64,000 bases of DNA from positions 2,728,001 through 2,792,000 of the forward strand of contig JAWZSP010000008.1 in the NCBI GenBank assembly GCA_034401135.1, in the 5' to 3' direction. Under the pieces are notes generated by a model. The model was not told the origin of the DNA, ran no database searches, and saw only the letters and a program-made list of their open reading frames with translations. A program made the position numbers and the translations under genes. Origin of the DNA: Volutella citrinella. Its lineage: Eukaryota; Ascomycota; Sordariomycetes; Hypocreales; Nectriaceae. Shown piece after piece: positions 23,086 to 34,574 of the stretch. How positions within the stretch are numbered: position 1 is the stretch's first letter; the number at the start of each line of letters is the position of its first letter.

Positions 23086-24247
23086 ATGGCGGTACCAGAG
23101 AACGTCGACGGCCCCAAGGTCGTGTCCCTCACAGACGAGGAGCGGGACAGCGGTGTCATGGGCGACAAGAAGCTCTACGATGCCATTGAGGCCTTCTTCA
23201 CCGACGGCCTGGTGGTCATTGAGAACGCAATTGACGCCAACCTCATTGACAGACTCAACGAGCGCATGCTCAAAGACACAGAGAAGCTGCTCGCTGGCCA
23301 AGGCAAAGTCCACTTCAAGTGAGCATTGTCACATGAGCATCCCCTTGTTGTGACACTCTGCTGATCGCGAGACATCCATAGCCACCTCAACGAGAACGCC
23401 GCCACCAAGGGCGCAGCCAGCGGAGGCAACCTCTCGCAAGTGCCGCCCCTGGAGAAGGAATGGCTCTTCCCCGAAGTCTACGCCAACCGACACGCCACGC
23501 GCGTCGTGTCCAACATCCTGGGCCCACGGCCAGAGGTGCACTTTATCCGCAGCAACACGCTCATCGCCACCGACGAGCGCCAGATGGTGCACGCCGACCT
23601 GCGCTTCGAGCACCCGGAGCACCCTTTTGCCATCGCCTACAACACATGCCTCGTCGACTGCGGGCCCGAGAACGGCACCACGGAGCTTTGGCTTGGGACG
23701 CAGAACACCAACCTTGATGATCACCGCGAGTTGGGTGAGCCCATGATTGCAGACGAAAAGCTGGAGGCGCGGCGCAAGGTCCGCGGGCCGTGCTACCCGC
23801 GGATGAAGCGCGGTTCTATTGTCCTGCGTGACCTGCGGCTGTGGTGAGTGTTGTAAGAGGAGTCTTGGAGATGGACGCTGACTAGTTCGTCTGCCAGGCA
23901 CGCCGGCATGCCCAATCCCACGCAGAACACGAGAATCATGCTTGCCATTGTCTTTTACGCCGCGTGAGTAGACCTATTCCTGGCTCTGGACCTCCCAATG
24001 ACGTAAATATCCCGCTGACACTCTGGGTAGCTGGTACAAGAACGGAGTCAAGACACAGATGCCCGAGTCCCTGCGGCCCACTGTTGCGGCCCTGGAAGAG
24101 TACGGCCAGCACAAGATTGCCGTGGACTGGGTCCCCGACGAGGGGTACAATTACCTCGACATCCAGTTCAGCAACAATTTCAGCTCGACGCTGACCCCCT
24201 GGGTCTGGGAGAGGATCCAGCACATCAAGACTGTCAAGGGGTACTAA
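23086..24247 (+). CDS. Phytanoyl-CoA dioxygenase (PhyH) family oxygenase
   Basis: A 325-residue Fe(II)/2-oxoglutarate oxygenase from exons 23086-23318, 23382-23843, 23898-23963 and 24031-24247. Early on it has FFTDGLVVIENAIDANLIDRL, as at the start of PhyH proteins. The metal-binding HxD is in MVHADLRFEHP, the distal histidine in LRLWHAGMPNPT, and the 2-oxoglutarate-binding arginine is probably in NTRIMLAIVFYAAWY. It has no signal peptide. Fungal relatives act on fatty acyl chains, alkaloids or secondary metabolites, so the substrate is open. Between the SDR and the ribokinase it may belong to a small catabolic set, but that is inference. Confidence 0.87.
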
Positions 24248-24531
24248 AGGACGGAACTTGGTGCCATTGCGTAGTATGAGATAACACACATATCGTTGTC
24301 AATACGAAATAAATATTCACAGTCACCTTGCTGTACTTCCTAATCGGACGTCTTGTATCCCCACCTCTCTACTGATTCCACTAACTGAGCGGATGTCTGG
24401 CTAACGAGAGAGCTGGTGCTAGCCGATACTTGAAACATTAATATGCTCTTCCTCCCTCACATTTCTCCTCCCCTGACATACATCTTTGCCAAAAACATCC
24501 AAAAACATCAGCAACAAGTACCATCTTTACA

Positions 24532-25509
24532 ATGGCTTCGACTGGCCTGCCCAGAATCTCCATCTTGGGGTCGATCAACATGGACCTCGTCTGCTACGTG
24601 TCCCACCGTCCTCTACCGGGCGAAACCATGATGGTAAACTCCTTCGTCACCTCGCCGGGAGGAAAAGGAGCCAATCAGGCCGTTGCGTGCGCCAAACTCT
24701 CCCGCACTTCTGCCCTGACCGACGCCACGGCTGTGGTGTCAATGATTGGAGCCGTCGGCAACGACAATTATGCAACAGAGCTCCTCCAAAGCCTGCAGTC
24801 GTTTGGAGTCGATGTCGATCTGGTAAAGGTCCGGGAGGGAAACAAGACCGGCGTGTCGGTCATCGTCGTCGACGAGCCCACCGGCCAGAATCGAATCATG
24901 TTCTCGCCGCACGCGAATTACTCGGTCCTCCCGGAAGACGTCAATGTCCTACCAGGCCCACGCCCAGACCTCCTCATCATGCAACTCGAGTCTCCGCTCG
25001 ATACCGTCCTCGCGGCCACGAAGTCGGCCAAGTTCATGGGCGTCCCCGTCCTGCTGAATCCTGCGCCCGCTCAGCAGCTTCCGCTGGATGCATACAATGG
25101 CCTTGACCACCTCGTTGTAAACGAAACAGAAGCTTCTATCCTATCTGGCTGCTCCGAGGCAGACCTCAACACCCTCGAGGGGCTTTCGCGTGTGGGCCGT
25201 TTGTTTCTTGACCGTGGCGTCTGCAACATTCTCGTCACTCTCGGTGGCAGGGGCGTCTACTTTGCCAGCAGGGACGGACAGAGTGGGCTTATTGATGCTT
25301 CCAAGACGACAGTTGTTGATACTACGGCGGCGGGAGATACTTTTGTAGGCGCGTATGCGCTGTCTCTAGTTACAGCTACCAAAGGGGATTTCGATATTGA
25401 GGCAGCAGTTGCTGCAGCCACCAAAGCGGCGGCGATTACTGTAGCTCGCAAGGGCGCTCAAGTGTCCATACCGTGGAAGGATGAGGTATCTAGATCATGT
25501 CAGATGTAG
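24532..25509 (+). CDS. RBK1: Ribokinase
   Basis: A single-exon gene of 325 residues, the normal length for ribokinase of the PfkB family. It phosphorylates D-ribose to ribose 5-phosphate in the cytosol. ISILGSINMDLV at the start and SPGGKGANQAVACAKL (PfkB signature 1) bind the sugar. Signature 2 with the catalytic aspartate is VVDTTAAGDTFVGAYAL, where many homologues have DTTGAGDTF. The C terminus ends in a short tail after GAQVSIPWKDE. It might also be a related sugar kinase, because ribokinase and 2-keto-3-deoxysugar kinases share these motifs; the N-terminal SINMD favours ribokinase. Confidence 0.9.
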   Translation: MASTGLPRISILGSINMDLVCYVSHRPLPGETMMVNSFVTSPGGKGANQAVACAKLSRTSALTDATAVVSMIGAVGNDNYATELLQSLQSFGVDVDLVKVREGNKTGVSVIVVDEPTGQNRIMFSPHANYSVLPEDVNVLPGPRPDLLIMQLESPLDTVLAATKSAKFMGVPVLLNPAPAQQLPLDAYNGLDHLVVNETEASILSGCSEADLNTLEGLSRVGRLFLDRGVCNILVTLGGRGVYFASRDGQSGLIDASKTTVVDTTAAGDTFVGAYALSLVTATKGDFDIEAAVAAATKAAAITVARKGAQVSIPWKDEVSRSCQM

Positions 25510-26245
25510 CGACTAGTTTGAATGCAAGAGAAGCGATGGCCATTCACCACCATCTTCAAACAGCAGGTATCCCTGGGAACTCGGCATTCAATACAGCTCT
25601 ACAGGCTCGGCTCAAGCATCGCCTCCTCGACCATTCTCATGATTCAAGAAGACGGGTCTATTGAGCGAGCTACCCGCCATTCGCCCATTGAACGAAGCCA
25701 CCCAGCTCAGCTGACAGCCTCTCCACTCACTCATCACACTGAAGCCATCGCGTATACGCGGAGTCGCCCAATCTTCGGCAGAGCTAGCCCCAACTAAAGG
25801 CGCCAGGGTCGGGAATTAGTGTCGGAAATGTGCCGGCGCAACCTCATCGACCAAGCCCCACCAACGCATGACTCTGCGACCGATGCCATCCTCCATCCAG
25901 TTAGCTTAGTCGATGGCCGGCAGGGTGCGCCGGAGGCATGGTTAAGCATACCACAAAATCTGGCATGAGGAGAAGATTGCGGGGGAGAAGCTGGGGAAGA
26001 CCTGGGACCTGGAGACGAATGGCCTTTGCCCTCTTTCGCCTACCCCAGCCGAACGGTGCCAGGTCAGAAAACTCGAATCATCCCCGACTCTTCCTCACGG
26101 CCGCCTTGTGGACTTATAGTCTGGCCATCGCCTGATCATTCTGGGCTTTGCATCTTGCTTCACTACCTTTGCAGATCCTGCATTGCCTCGCTTTGACAAA
26201 AGACACCAGCTGCTCTCGTTGATAGGCGAGCGCGCCCCCTACACA
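25510..26245. other. Intergenic
   Basis: 3' flank of the ribokinase gene and promoter of the MFS gene. No other feature is supported. Confidence 0.4.
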
Positions 26246-28159
26246 ATGCCCGACTCACTCAAGGACGTCAAGGTCCCCGTCGCCGAGCATGAAGAGGACG
26301 ATGTGCGCAAGGCGGTCGGCGCCGAGGCCATCGTTGCAAAGCCTGACAGCATTGCCAACATGAGCGACGAGGAGATCAAGGTCTTTGAGAGGAAGATGGT
26401 CCGCAAGATGGACCTTGTCATCATGTACGTTGCGAACACCCCTACTCCTCCCTGGCTGCGCTGCTGGCTCACTCAAAGTCTTTGTTGATGCAGGCCTATT
26501 ATGGGAATCCTATACATTCTCAACTATGTCGATCGCTCGGCCTTGGCTGCGACAAAGGTCTATGGCATTATGGACGACTTGAACATGAGCACTGCCGACT
26601 TTGCGACTGCTATTTCGATTCTTTTTGGTACAGTCTTCATCTCTACCTACCTGTGTACGACGCCTACCGAATTCTAACAGTGATGGATAGTCGGTTACAT
26701 TCCCTTCCAGTTTCCCTCCAACATGATCATGACCAAGGTCACCCGCCCTGGACTGTGTGAGTTTGACCCTGTACCACAAGTCCGACATTTGTTAACGCGT
26801 ACCTCTAGACATCTGTTCCGCCGCTGTCGTTTGGGGTACAGTGAGCACCTGCACCGCTGCCGTCAAGAGCTACCAAGCCCTGCTCGTCGTGCGCGTCTTC
26901 CTTGGTGTCACAGAGGCCGTCTTCTTCCCCGGCGTCATCTACTTCCTCAGTGCCTGGTACACCAAGACTGAGCTCGGCAAGCGGCTTGCCGCCCTCTTCA
27001 TCTTCCAGATGCTGGGTAGTGCCTTTGGTGGCCTGGTTGCCGCTGCTTGTCTGACTCTTGACGGACGATACGGTATCGCCGGGTGGCGATGGCTTTTCAT
27101 TGTGTAAGTCGGCGTATAGGTGTGAATTACCAGGTTTTGCAGATGTGCTGACGCCCGTCCTAGCGAAGGAGTCATCACCATTGGCTGTGGTCTCATCTTT
27201 GCCATGATCATGCCCGAATATCCGCACAACGCGCGACTGCTCACCCCCGTCCAGCGAGACTATGCCGTCTGGCGCCTTGAGATCGAAGCCGGTGAAGGCG
27301 AAGCACACGAGGAATCCAATACCCTGTCAGGCTTCAAGGACGCCTTCCTCGATCCCAAGATTTGGGCTCTTGTCTGGTGCATGAGCATGGGCCAGGCCAT
27401 GGGCACCATTGTCAACTTCTTCCCCTCCATTGTCCAGACGCTGGGCTTCAACAAGATTGAGACTATGCTCCTGACCGCCCCGCCATATGTGTTGGCCGCT
27501 ATGGTCTTCTATGTCATCTCGTACATCAGCGATGTAAGTGGTTCGGAAGGTTGACTTTGTCTCGAAGCTAACAGGGATTGCAGCGCAAACAAGCAATGTA
27601 CCCCATTATTATGTGCTGCCTGTCAGTTGCAGTGTTGGCCTATTCCATTGCCATCGGCACCATCAAGACAGGACCACGATACTTCGCCATGATGCTTATG
27701 CCATCTGCATGCTGTAAGTCGATACATCGTCGTCCTATTGTTGGAACAGTCGCTAATATGGAGTTCCAACACAGCTGGCCCTCAGATTATGCTGTACAAG
27801 ACACTCAACCTGCACATGGCGCGTCCTTATGCGAAGCGTGCCGCTGGAGTCGCCATGCTGAACGCCATTGGTGGTCTTTCCAACGTCTGGGGCAGTTACC
27901 TTTACTACAGCCCTCCCCACTACTACGCTGCCTTTGGATGCCGTAAGTGCTCATGTTGTGGCGTTTGGAACCTGTGCTGACATATTTACCAGTTCTCGGC
28001 TGTACCATCTCATTCATGCTTGTGATTACTGGCTACAGGTTTCGAATCCGAAAGCTGAACAACATGTTGGGCGGCACACCCGAGCAACAGGCCAAGGTGA
28101 TGAAGGGTGGTGTTACTCAGCAGCAGGTCAGTCTTGGATGGCGCTACATTGGATTCTAG
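26246..28159 (+). CDS. MFS permease, anion:cation symporter family, eight exons
   Basis: A 502-residue transporter from exons 26246-26424, 26494-26627, 26691-26756, 26809-27103, 27164-27533, 27584-27713, 27775-27942 and 27993-28159; the summed frame is intact. The N terminus is charged and ends in VFERKMVRKMDLVIM before LYILNYVDRSALAATKVYG, the family's first-segment motif. VGYIPFQFPSN, FLGVTEAVFFPGVIYFLSAWYT and IAGWRWLFIVEG follow in the order expected for Dal5-like permeases. The ending LGWRYIGF is typical of this group. It probably imports a small organic anion at the plasma membrane. It lies beside a DHDPS-type aldolase and a 2-hydroxyacid dehydrogenase, which would fit uptake of a sugar acid or other hydroxy/keto acid. 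This is inferred from the neighbours. Confidence 0.88.
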
Positions 28160-28763
28160 TGGACTGGGGCACATTTTGGTATGTAATTGTAGGAGCAGAA
28201 GTAGTACGCGTCACTATCACATTGGCAATGGCAGCACTTTGTGCCGTTGCAGTAATGATAGATAATATATTCCTTGACGCAAGCCGATTGTTCAGTATAC
28301 GTGACAATGATAGCCACCAAAATATTTCCTTTGCGCTGGGGTTTGATCCCGACTTTCTGGTTCAATGGATCCTGCTTCCTGCCACAAACGCAAGGATGAA
28401 ATGCAAGCCTCATGTATGGCAGATCGCTTCAGGTGTGTCCAGGGGGTTGCCACGTGCTGCCTCATGTAAGCCATGTCCTCGTCTGCACCCCACAGAACTG
28501 AGATCGCTCGCCTGCTCTAGCCGTGTTTCCCTTAGCCTTGGTAGTCTCATGTCCACAGGCTGGCTCATGGGTTGAGTGTGGGGATGCCAGACGTCGTGCT
28601 GCTGGTGTGCATGTCATGAGGGCACGTGAAGTGAACAATACCCGCTGAACTGGCATTCAGCCCACCTGATACCTGACACATTGTAGATGAAGATTTGTGA
28701 AATGGGTTTATTAGAGAGCCCCAAGTCTGTCATGAAGTCTATGTCTAATCCTTGATGTGCTCC
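28160..28763. other. Intergenic between convergent genes
   Basis: 3' flanks of the MFS gene and the aldolase gene. A 235-codon frame overlapping 27868-28575 is out of frame with the MFS exons and has no domain. Confidence 0.4.
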
Positions 28764-29826
28764 CTACAACGCGGCTTCGTCCTCGATCAACGGGCTACAC
28801 GTCGCAAGAATCCAGGCCTGCTTCTTATCATTGGTGAACTGGGGGTAAGGTCTTCGACAGTGGCACTTTTCGATAGGATAGTTCCGAATCTTGGCCACGA
28901 CCCATTTGGTGCCGTTGATGCCGCCATCGCCAAAGCCCCATTCCATCTCGGCCAGCTTGATCTGGGCCTTTTCCGCCTCCTTAAGCTTTCCGGCGAGGAA
29001 GAGGTCGTAGATGTTGATGCAATACTGTATTTTGGTTAGAAATGCAGGCCTCGAGCGAGATAGGGAGCACACATACCTTGGGGAACAGGTTGGCAACGCC
29101 CGTGATGACGCCAGTGCTGCCAACGGCGAGGGCCGGTGTCAGCCAGTCGCTCTGGCCGGCGAGGGCACAGAACTGCTCCGGCTCAAACTTGGCTCGCACC
29201 CGGGCAACCTTGGCGATGCCTCCGCAGGTGAGCTTGACGCCGACAATGTTTGGGTGGTGGCCCAGTGTCTCCAGCATGTCTGAGTTGAGGTTCAGACCAG
29301 CAACGACACCGGGGAAGTTGTACAGGACGACGGGGAGCGGACTAGCGTCAGCGAGCTGTGCAGCCAATAAGTCAGCAAATTGTCTACATCAATCCCAGAG
29401 TGGGTATCTCACCTCCTGGAAGAAAGACACGATGGCGGCGTTGTCCATCGCAAAGTGGAAGTAGCTCGGGACAAGGACCAGGACGTAGTCGGCGCCAGCC
29501 TCGGCGGCCTGTCGCGTCTCCTCAATCACTTGCTGCGTGGACTGACCGCTGCAGCCAACTGTGATGGGGAGATCAGGACGTCCAGCGGCCACGGCGACTT
29601 CGCGCGTCAAGCCTACCAGCCGGGCCTTTTCGTCGGCGCTGAGCGTGACAGCTTCACCGTTGGTGCCGGCCAGGACGATTCCGTGGAGGCCTGATTGAAC
29701 GAGGAAGTCGAGATGCTGGCGCTGCAAGTCCCAGTCAATGGCCTGCTCCGGCGAGTCCTGGAACCATGTGAGACCGGGCACATGGATGCCAGGGGGGAAT
29801 GGCTTTGCGCTGGAAAGAGAGCCCAT
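28764..29826 (-). CDS. DHDPS/NAL-superfamily aldolase
   Basis: A 317-residue class I aldolase from exons 29826-29413, 29355-29077 and 29024-28764. The fold markers appear in order. IVLAGTNGEAVTLSADE is near residues 50-65. VPSYFHF comes before the first intron. The catalytic tyrosine is in VVLYNFPG and the Schiff-base lysine in IVGVKLTCGG. These establish the dihydrodipicolinate synthase / N-acetylneuraminate lyase superfamily. Fungi do not make lysine by this route, so likely roles are cleavage of 2-keto-3-deoxy sugar acids (as in the galacturonate pathway aldolase) or 4-hydroxy-2-oxoglutarate aldolase. It is divergent from the 2-hydroxyacid dehydrogenase and convergent with an organic-anion permease. 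Confidence 0.86.
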
Positions 29827-30548
29827 GGCTAGAACTGTGAAGTGAATCGGGTGAAGCGAGCAGTTTTTGGTGTTGTGGAAAGATATCGGCAGACGGAAGA
29901 TGGCAGGCTTGAGCTTGGGCAGCAGGAGAGGAGGTCAATTCATCCCCTTTGACTGAGCAACCAGTCGCCAAGGATTAGTTAAGGTCAGGTTCCATCCTTG
30001 AGCGCGATTCGGAGGCCAACCACAAGCTACGCGTGTTGCGACATGGCCAACGGTCGGCTAGCCATCCCCGACTGGACATGACCGGCCGCAGGAGCTAAGA
30101 AGCGATGCGAGGCATCATGCCCACCAGCAGCTCAATAACAGGAGGCGCCGGACCAGCCTCCGGAGACCGAGGGGGCCTCAAGCGACAGGCGGGTCTTGCA
30201 ACGCCATGATGGCGGGGAATGTGGGGAGACTTACACGACTGGTCGGTCTGGGGAATCTAGGCCAATGGAAGGGTGTCGTCGCCTGGGCTAGACCTTCTGA
30301 GTTAGCGTTGCCGAGCGGAAACATGCTTCCCCATGACGATCAAGTCGTCCGCGATGTTATTCCCGACACCGGCGGGCCTCGAGCACACCGGCCGCAGTTC
30401 ATCAGGTCGTCGGTAGATGCCAACGACGAGGCATTGACACGCCCCATGTGCGCCGGGCCTTAATGGGGAGAGCCATCCATGATATGACGACGTCGCAACA
30501 GCTTCCCTCCCCTGCCTCGCCGCATCGACACCACCAAACACCACCATC
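29827..30548. other. Divergent promoter region, aldolase and 2-hydroxyacid dehydrogenase
   Basis: 722 bp between two divergent starts, with no supportable gene. GC-rich, with CGG and CCG triplets but no obvious inverted pair with fixed spacing. Confidence 0.4.
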
Positions 30549-31598
30549 ATGACTTCTTCCTCATCCAAGCCCACCATCCTCCACCTCGGAGACCCTATCG
30601 AGTACAACCCCGACCTGTACGAGCAGCTACAGGCCTCATTCAACGTCGTGCGGCCATCGCTCGAGGAACGCCAGCGCGACGCCTGGCTACAAGCCCTGCG
30701 GGATGGCAAATGGGGCGACTTCCAGGCCGTCTTCCGGCCCTTCTGGAACTCGGGCGGCGAGATGGGCCGCTGGGACGCCGAGATGATCCCGCTGCTGCCC
30801 AAGTCGCTGCGACTGTTCGCGTCGGCCGGCGCTGGCTACGACTGGGCCGACGTGGACCTGCTGGCCCAGGCCGGCATCCTGTACTGCAACGGCGCCTCAG
30901 CCAGCTCCGAGGCCGTGGCCGACACGGCGCTGTACCACATCCTGTCCGTGTTCCGCAACTTCCAGTGGAGCAACATGGCGGCGCGCAGTGGTAATGTCGA
31001 TGAGTTCCTTGATGCTCATCGCAATGCCCCCGAGGGAGCCCACAACCCGGCGGGACACACGCTCGGCGTCGTCGGCCTGGGCAACATTGGCTACCGCATC
31101 GCTCTCAAGGCGCACCTGGGGTTGGGTATGCGCATTATCTACAACGACGTCGTGGCCAAGGCGCCCGAGCAGGAGCAGGCCCTTGGCGGCGCGCGGCGGG
31201 TGGCTGATCTGGGCGACCTGGTGGCCGAGGCCGACTGTCTCGTCATCTCGACGCCCGGCGCTGGGGGTCGCCGACTCGTCGACGCGGCGCTGATTGCAAA
31301 GATGAAGCACGGCATCCGCGTCGTCAACATAGCGCGAGGGGACTTGATTGATGAGGACGCGCTGGCAGATGCCCTCGAGGATGGACGCATCTACGCCGTC
31401 GGACTGGATGTGCACGACAAGGAGCCCCATGTGCACCCGCGGCTGCGGGCATCGCGGAACGCAACGCTGACGGCGCACAATGCCGGGGGGGCGCTGGAGA
31501 CGAAGAGCGGGTTTGAGGCGCTGTCGATGAAGAATGTGTTGGCGGTGTTGTCGGGGGGGGAGCCGTTGACGCCGGTGAATAAGCACATGATGAAGTGA
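30549..31598 (+). CDS. D-isomer-specific 2-hydroxyacid dehydrogenase
   Basis: A single-exon, 349-residue NAD(P)-dependent oxidoreductase that interconverts 2-keto and D-2-hydroxy acids. The cofactor motif is in LGVVGLGNIGYRIALKAH near residues 172-188. The catalytic arginine is in VVNIARGDLIDEDAL, the glutamate in VHDKEPHVHP and the histidine in TLTAHNAGG. This set is the signature of the glyoxylate/hydroxypyruvate reductase and D-mandelate dehydrogenase branch. RIIYNDV after the glycine motif lacks the usual acidic residue directly at the strand end, so cofactor preference is unclear. Divergence from an aldolase that releases pyruvate or a similar keto acid suggests they share a pathway; this is inferred. 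Confidence 0.9.
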   Translation: MTSSSSKPTILHLGDPIEYNPDLYEQLQASFNVVRPSLEERQRDAWLQALRDGKWGDFQAVFRPFWNSGGEMGRWDAEMIPLLPKSLRLFASAGAGYDWADVDLLAQAGILYCNGASASSEAVADTALYHILSVFRNFQWSNMAARSGNVDEFLDAHRNAPEGAHNPAGHTLGVVGLGNIGYRIALKAHLGLGMRIIYNDVVAKAPEQEQALGGARRVADLGDLVAEADCLVISTPGAGGRRLVDAALIAKMKHGIRVVNIARGDLIDEDALADALEDGRIYAVGLDVHDKEPHVHPRLRASRNATLTAHNAGGALETKSGFEALSMKNVLAVLSGGEPLTPVNKHMMK

Positions 31599-31730
31599 TG
31601 GAGATGACTAGTGGGATTGAAGCTGGATAATGGCATTGGAAGCTATAATAGTACCATCTTGCTTTGATGTTCACATGCTATAATCATTGATGAGCCATTG
31701 AATCTATACTCTCAGTGATATCCATCGCAG

Positions 31731-33092
31731 CTACACAATGGCAAAGCAAGAGTCAAACACATCGTACATGACCGACCGTATATCCACCCGCTGCTTGCCC
31801 AGATCTTGCCGCGCCTGCACCTCCTGCAGCACATGGGCCGTGACGTTTGCATTAGTAGCCACCTTGCGCATGCCCAGGATCTGCTGGCGCGTCCACTCGC
31901 GATCCGCTGGGTCGTCCTCCTCAGAGCCCAGCATCAGCAGCGGCCACAGCTGGCTAACGGGCAAGACAGCACCAGGCTCGAGGTCATCAACCAACAAACG
32001 CGTCAGGCGACGGATCTGGTGCAGGGCATCAAGCGACTCGCGCGACAGCGGCAGATGTCGGTATGCGACGCGGTGCAGATGGATCTTGCTAGCGTGGTAG
32101 TTGGACAGATACGTCCGAAAGGCCCGGGTGATGGACACGGCCAGCCCGGCGGCCATGTGGCGCGCCGTCAGCTGGCCGTCGACGGCGTGGTCCATGAGCA
32201 GAGGCCGGTTGCGGTACAGCTCGCGCAGGTCGGCCTGGATGCGCGCCGCAATCTCCATGACCTCGGTCTCGTCCTCGACGGTGCCGCGCGACCGGTGCCA
32301 CGGGTCGATCTTGGAGATGCGGCCCATGAAGCTCTGCACCTGCTGGAAGAAGGCCACGCCCGGGTGGTACAGCGCCTGGAAGAGCACGTCCTCGACGTCC
32401 CACTCCTTGATCTCGTCGGGTTCTGCCTCGGCCTCGTCTGGCCGGCAGGGTGACCCCCGTGCGATGAGCATGCTGCTGCTGTCGCCCAGGAAGAGGCCCT
32501 CGCCGCCCGCTGACACGGCCCGCGCGTCCAGTAGCCGGATCCATGATAGGAGCCGGATCTCGACTGGCCGGAACCCACGATCGCGGCCAGAGTGGAATAT
32601 GGTGTAGGCCTGCTTCAGCCGCCCGTGTGCGCTGACCATGCGGTCCTCGAGGATGTCGACGTAGCAGAGGAAGAAGAGCGTCGCGAGGTGGTTCTGCCGC
32701 CGGCCCGAGATGAGCGCCGCCCCGGTCCCGTCGCCCGCCGACGAGGACGACTCGAGCTCCTTGGACGCCTCCTCATAGTAGCGCGTTGGCGGCGTCTGCC
32801 ACTGCGCCGTGGTGCGCGAGTACAGGAGGCTCGAGAAGGCGAGGATGGCGTACCGCACCATGGGCGACGAGTTGGACATGGACATGATGACCTGCCGCAT
32901 CGACGCCCATCGCCGTTGCGACTCGGCCTCTGCCAGGATGGGTGGGACTACGGTGCGGACGAAGTAGTTGATGAGATCGTAGTCTTCGATGGCTTGCATC
33001 GGTGCTGGTGGCTGTGAAGACATGGCCAGGCCGCCATTGGGGCTAATCTGGAGATTGGAGCTGTGATTATTTTGATGATTCGTCTGCTGATG

Positions 33093-33123
<31 letters not shown>

Positions 33124-33901
33124 TGTTGCTCCCCATTCGTGACATTTGAGGCCGTCAATGATACAGAGAGATGTGGTTGTTGTTGCTGCTGACCAGACAC
33201 CATGCCCACCGCACCATCCGTCGGCGCGTTCCAGGTTGCCTACAAGCCAAGTCAGTTGTGCCACCGCCAGCATCAGGTTGCGTATTTACCGTCCAGTCAC
33301 TCCCGGGCCCCAAATTACTCCCAGCTGCTGCCCCAACACCCGTCGCCGTCCCAGCCGCGGCCTGCTCTGGGCTGACATGGCCGCCCGGGACCATGCCCAT
33401 CACGCTGTTGGTGTCCCACATGAAGCTGGCATAGTCGAAGAGCTGGTCAATGTCGCTGGCACTCTGGGCCCACGGCGACGGCGACGTTGTGCTAGCACCG
33501 CCCTCTCCCTCAGTGGTGGACGCATTTTGAAGCGCTTGTGATGGCTGCGTAGTAGCTGGAGGTGTCGGGGGGCATCTACCCAGGCCACCAGGCTTGGGTC
33601 CGACAATGATTCTCCATTGGGCGCTGGCGGCGGAGCGAGGCTGCCTCCATCGACACTCGAGGTTGAGGCGCTCGCAGTGGGAGCACCGCGGGCGCTGTTC
33701 ATCGCAGCGGACCTTGCGAAGCCTGAGCCGAGACGGCGATTGAGTCAGTACTTGTAAGCTATCGCAAGATCCAGGCGGTGACAGGGCACATATTTGCGGA
33801 GGAAAGGAGAGGGGGGTCTGGTACCGGCAGGTGAGGCAGCCATTGCGCGACCTGGCGGGCCTTGTGGCGGGCCAGCTATGGGCTGTAGAAGCAGAGTCCA
33901 T
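31731..33901 (-). CDS. Zn(II)2Cys6 transcription factor with poly-Q tract
   Basis: A 672-residue nuclear regulator from exons 33901-33825, 33722-33290 and 33239-31731. The DNA-binding cluster is split by the first intron: GCLTC ends exon 1, and LRKVRCDEQRPRCSHCE continues in exon 2, giving the spacing C-x2-C-x6-C-x6-C-x2-C-x6-C. An alanine/glycine/serine-rich linker follows, then a poly-glutamine run near residues 195-210 encoded by CAG repeats. After that comes a long C-terminal region from IEDYDLINYFVRTV onward, which resembles the fungal Zn2Cys6 accessory domain (DUF3468-type). It is divergent from fumarylacetoacetase across 673 bp, so it is a candidate regulator of that gene; no site evidence proves it. 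Confidence 0.87.
33075..33128 (+). repeat. CTG/CAG trinucleotide repeat
   Basis: A run of TGCTG/TTG units, which on the minus strand reads CAG/CAA and encodes a run of about twelve glutamines followed by Q/H/N-rich sequence in the Zn2Cys6 regulator. Such microsatellites vary in length between strains. Confidence 0.8.
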
Positions 33902-34574
33902 CTGTTTTGCCGTTGGCGACAAGATTCACCAAAGCCGATGGATGCTTGACGAGCCAGTAAAGGTGCGAGAGACGGCCAGAGGCCTGACAGAAATCTGGGG
34001 AGCCTGTGGGTGTTGGAAATGCGGAGCAGCCATCAGGTGGAGACACTAGGGGAGGGGGGAGCCTGGGGAAGAGTTGATCCAGGCCCATCCCAGCCTGAAT
34101 TTGACAGAGGCATTGTGAGGTGTAATCACTGACAATGCTAACGCATCTGGAGGAATATCTTGATGTCCTGTGGGTGCAAGCAGACAAGATGCCACCTCAG
34201 CCACAAGCACTCCGTAGCACAAGCCATATGACATCCACGTTTCAATTCCACCATCTGCGCCCCGCCGTTTCCGCCCCTTTCCGTCGCTGCCAGTGCTGGC
34301 GGCAACCCTCGGCCGCCCCAGCAGCCGCTGTAACTGTAACTGTAGCTCCAGCAGAGCCAGACACTGGAGCGGGGTGTTTCCGCCCGGCCCCACTCGCCTG
34401 CCGTGGGGAACCGGGCACGGCTTGCGGCGGCCGAGAGCTACGGCCGTCGAATAAGGCGTGAAGAATAAGAGACACGGGTACACGCACAACGAGGGAGCTG
34501 TCCGACCTGAGCCGCGCTTTCTCTCATTCCCCCTCACTCAATCTTGCCTCTCCTCACAGAAGCACCAGCCCAAG
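33902..34574. promoter_or_regulatory. Divergent promoter, Zn2Cys6 regulator and fumarylacetoacetase
   Basis: A 673-bp region between two divergent starts. Open frames here are short and not protein-like. The TF-side half is less GC-rich than the FAH side, and a CT-rich leader precedes the FAH start. No clear inverted CGG pair was identified by eye. Confidence 0.45.
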
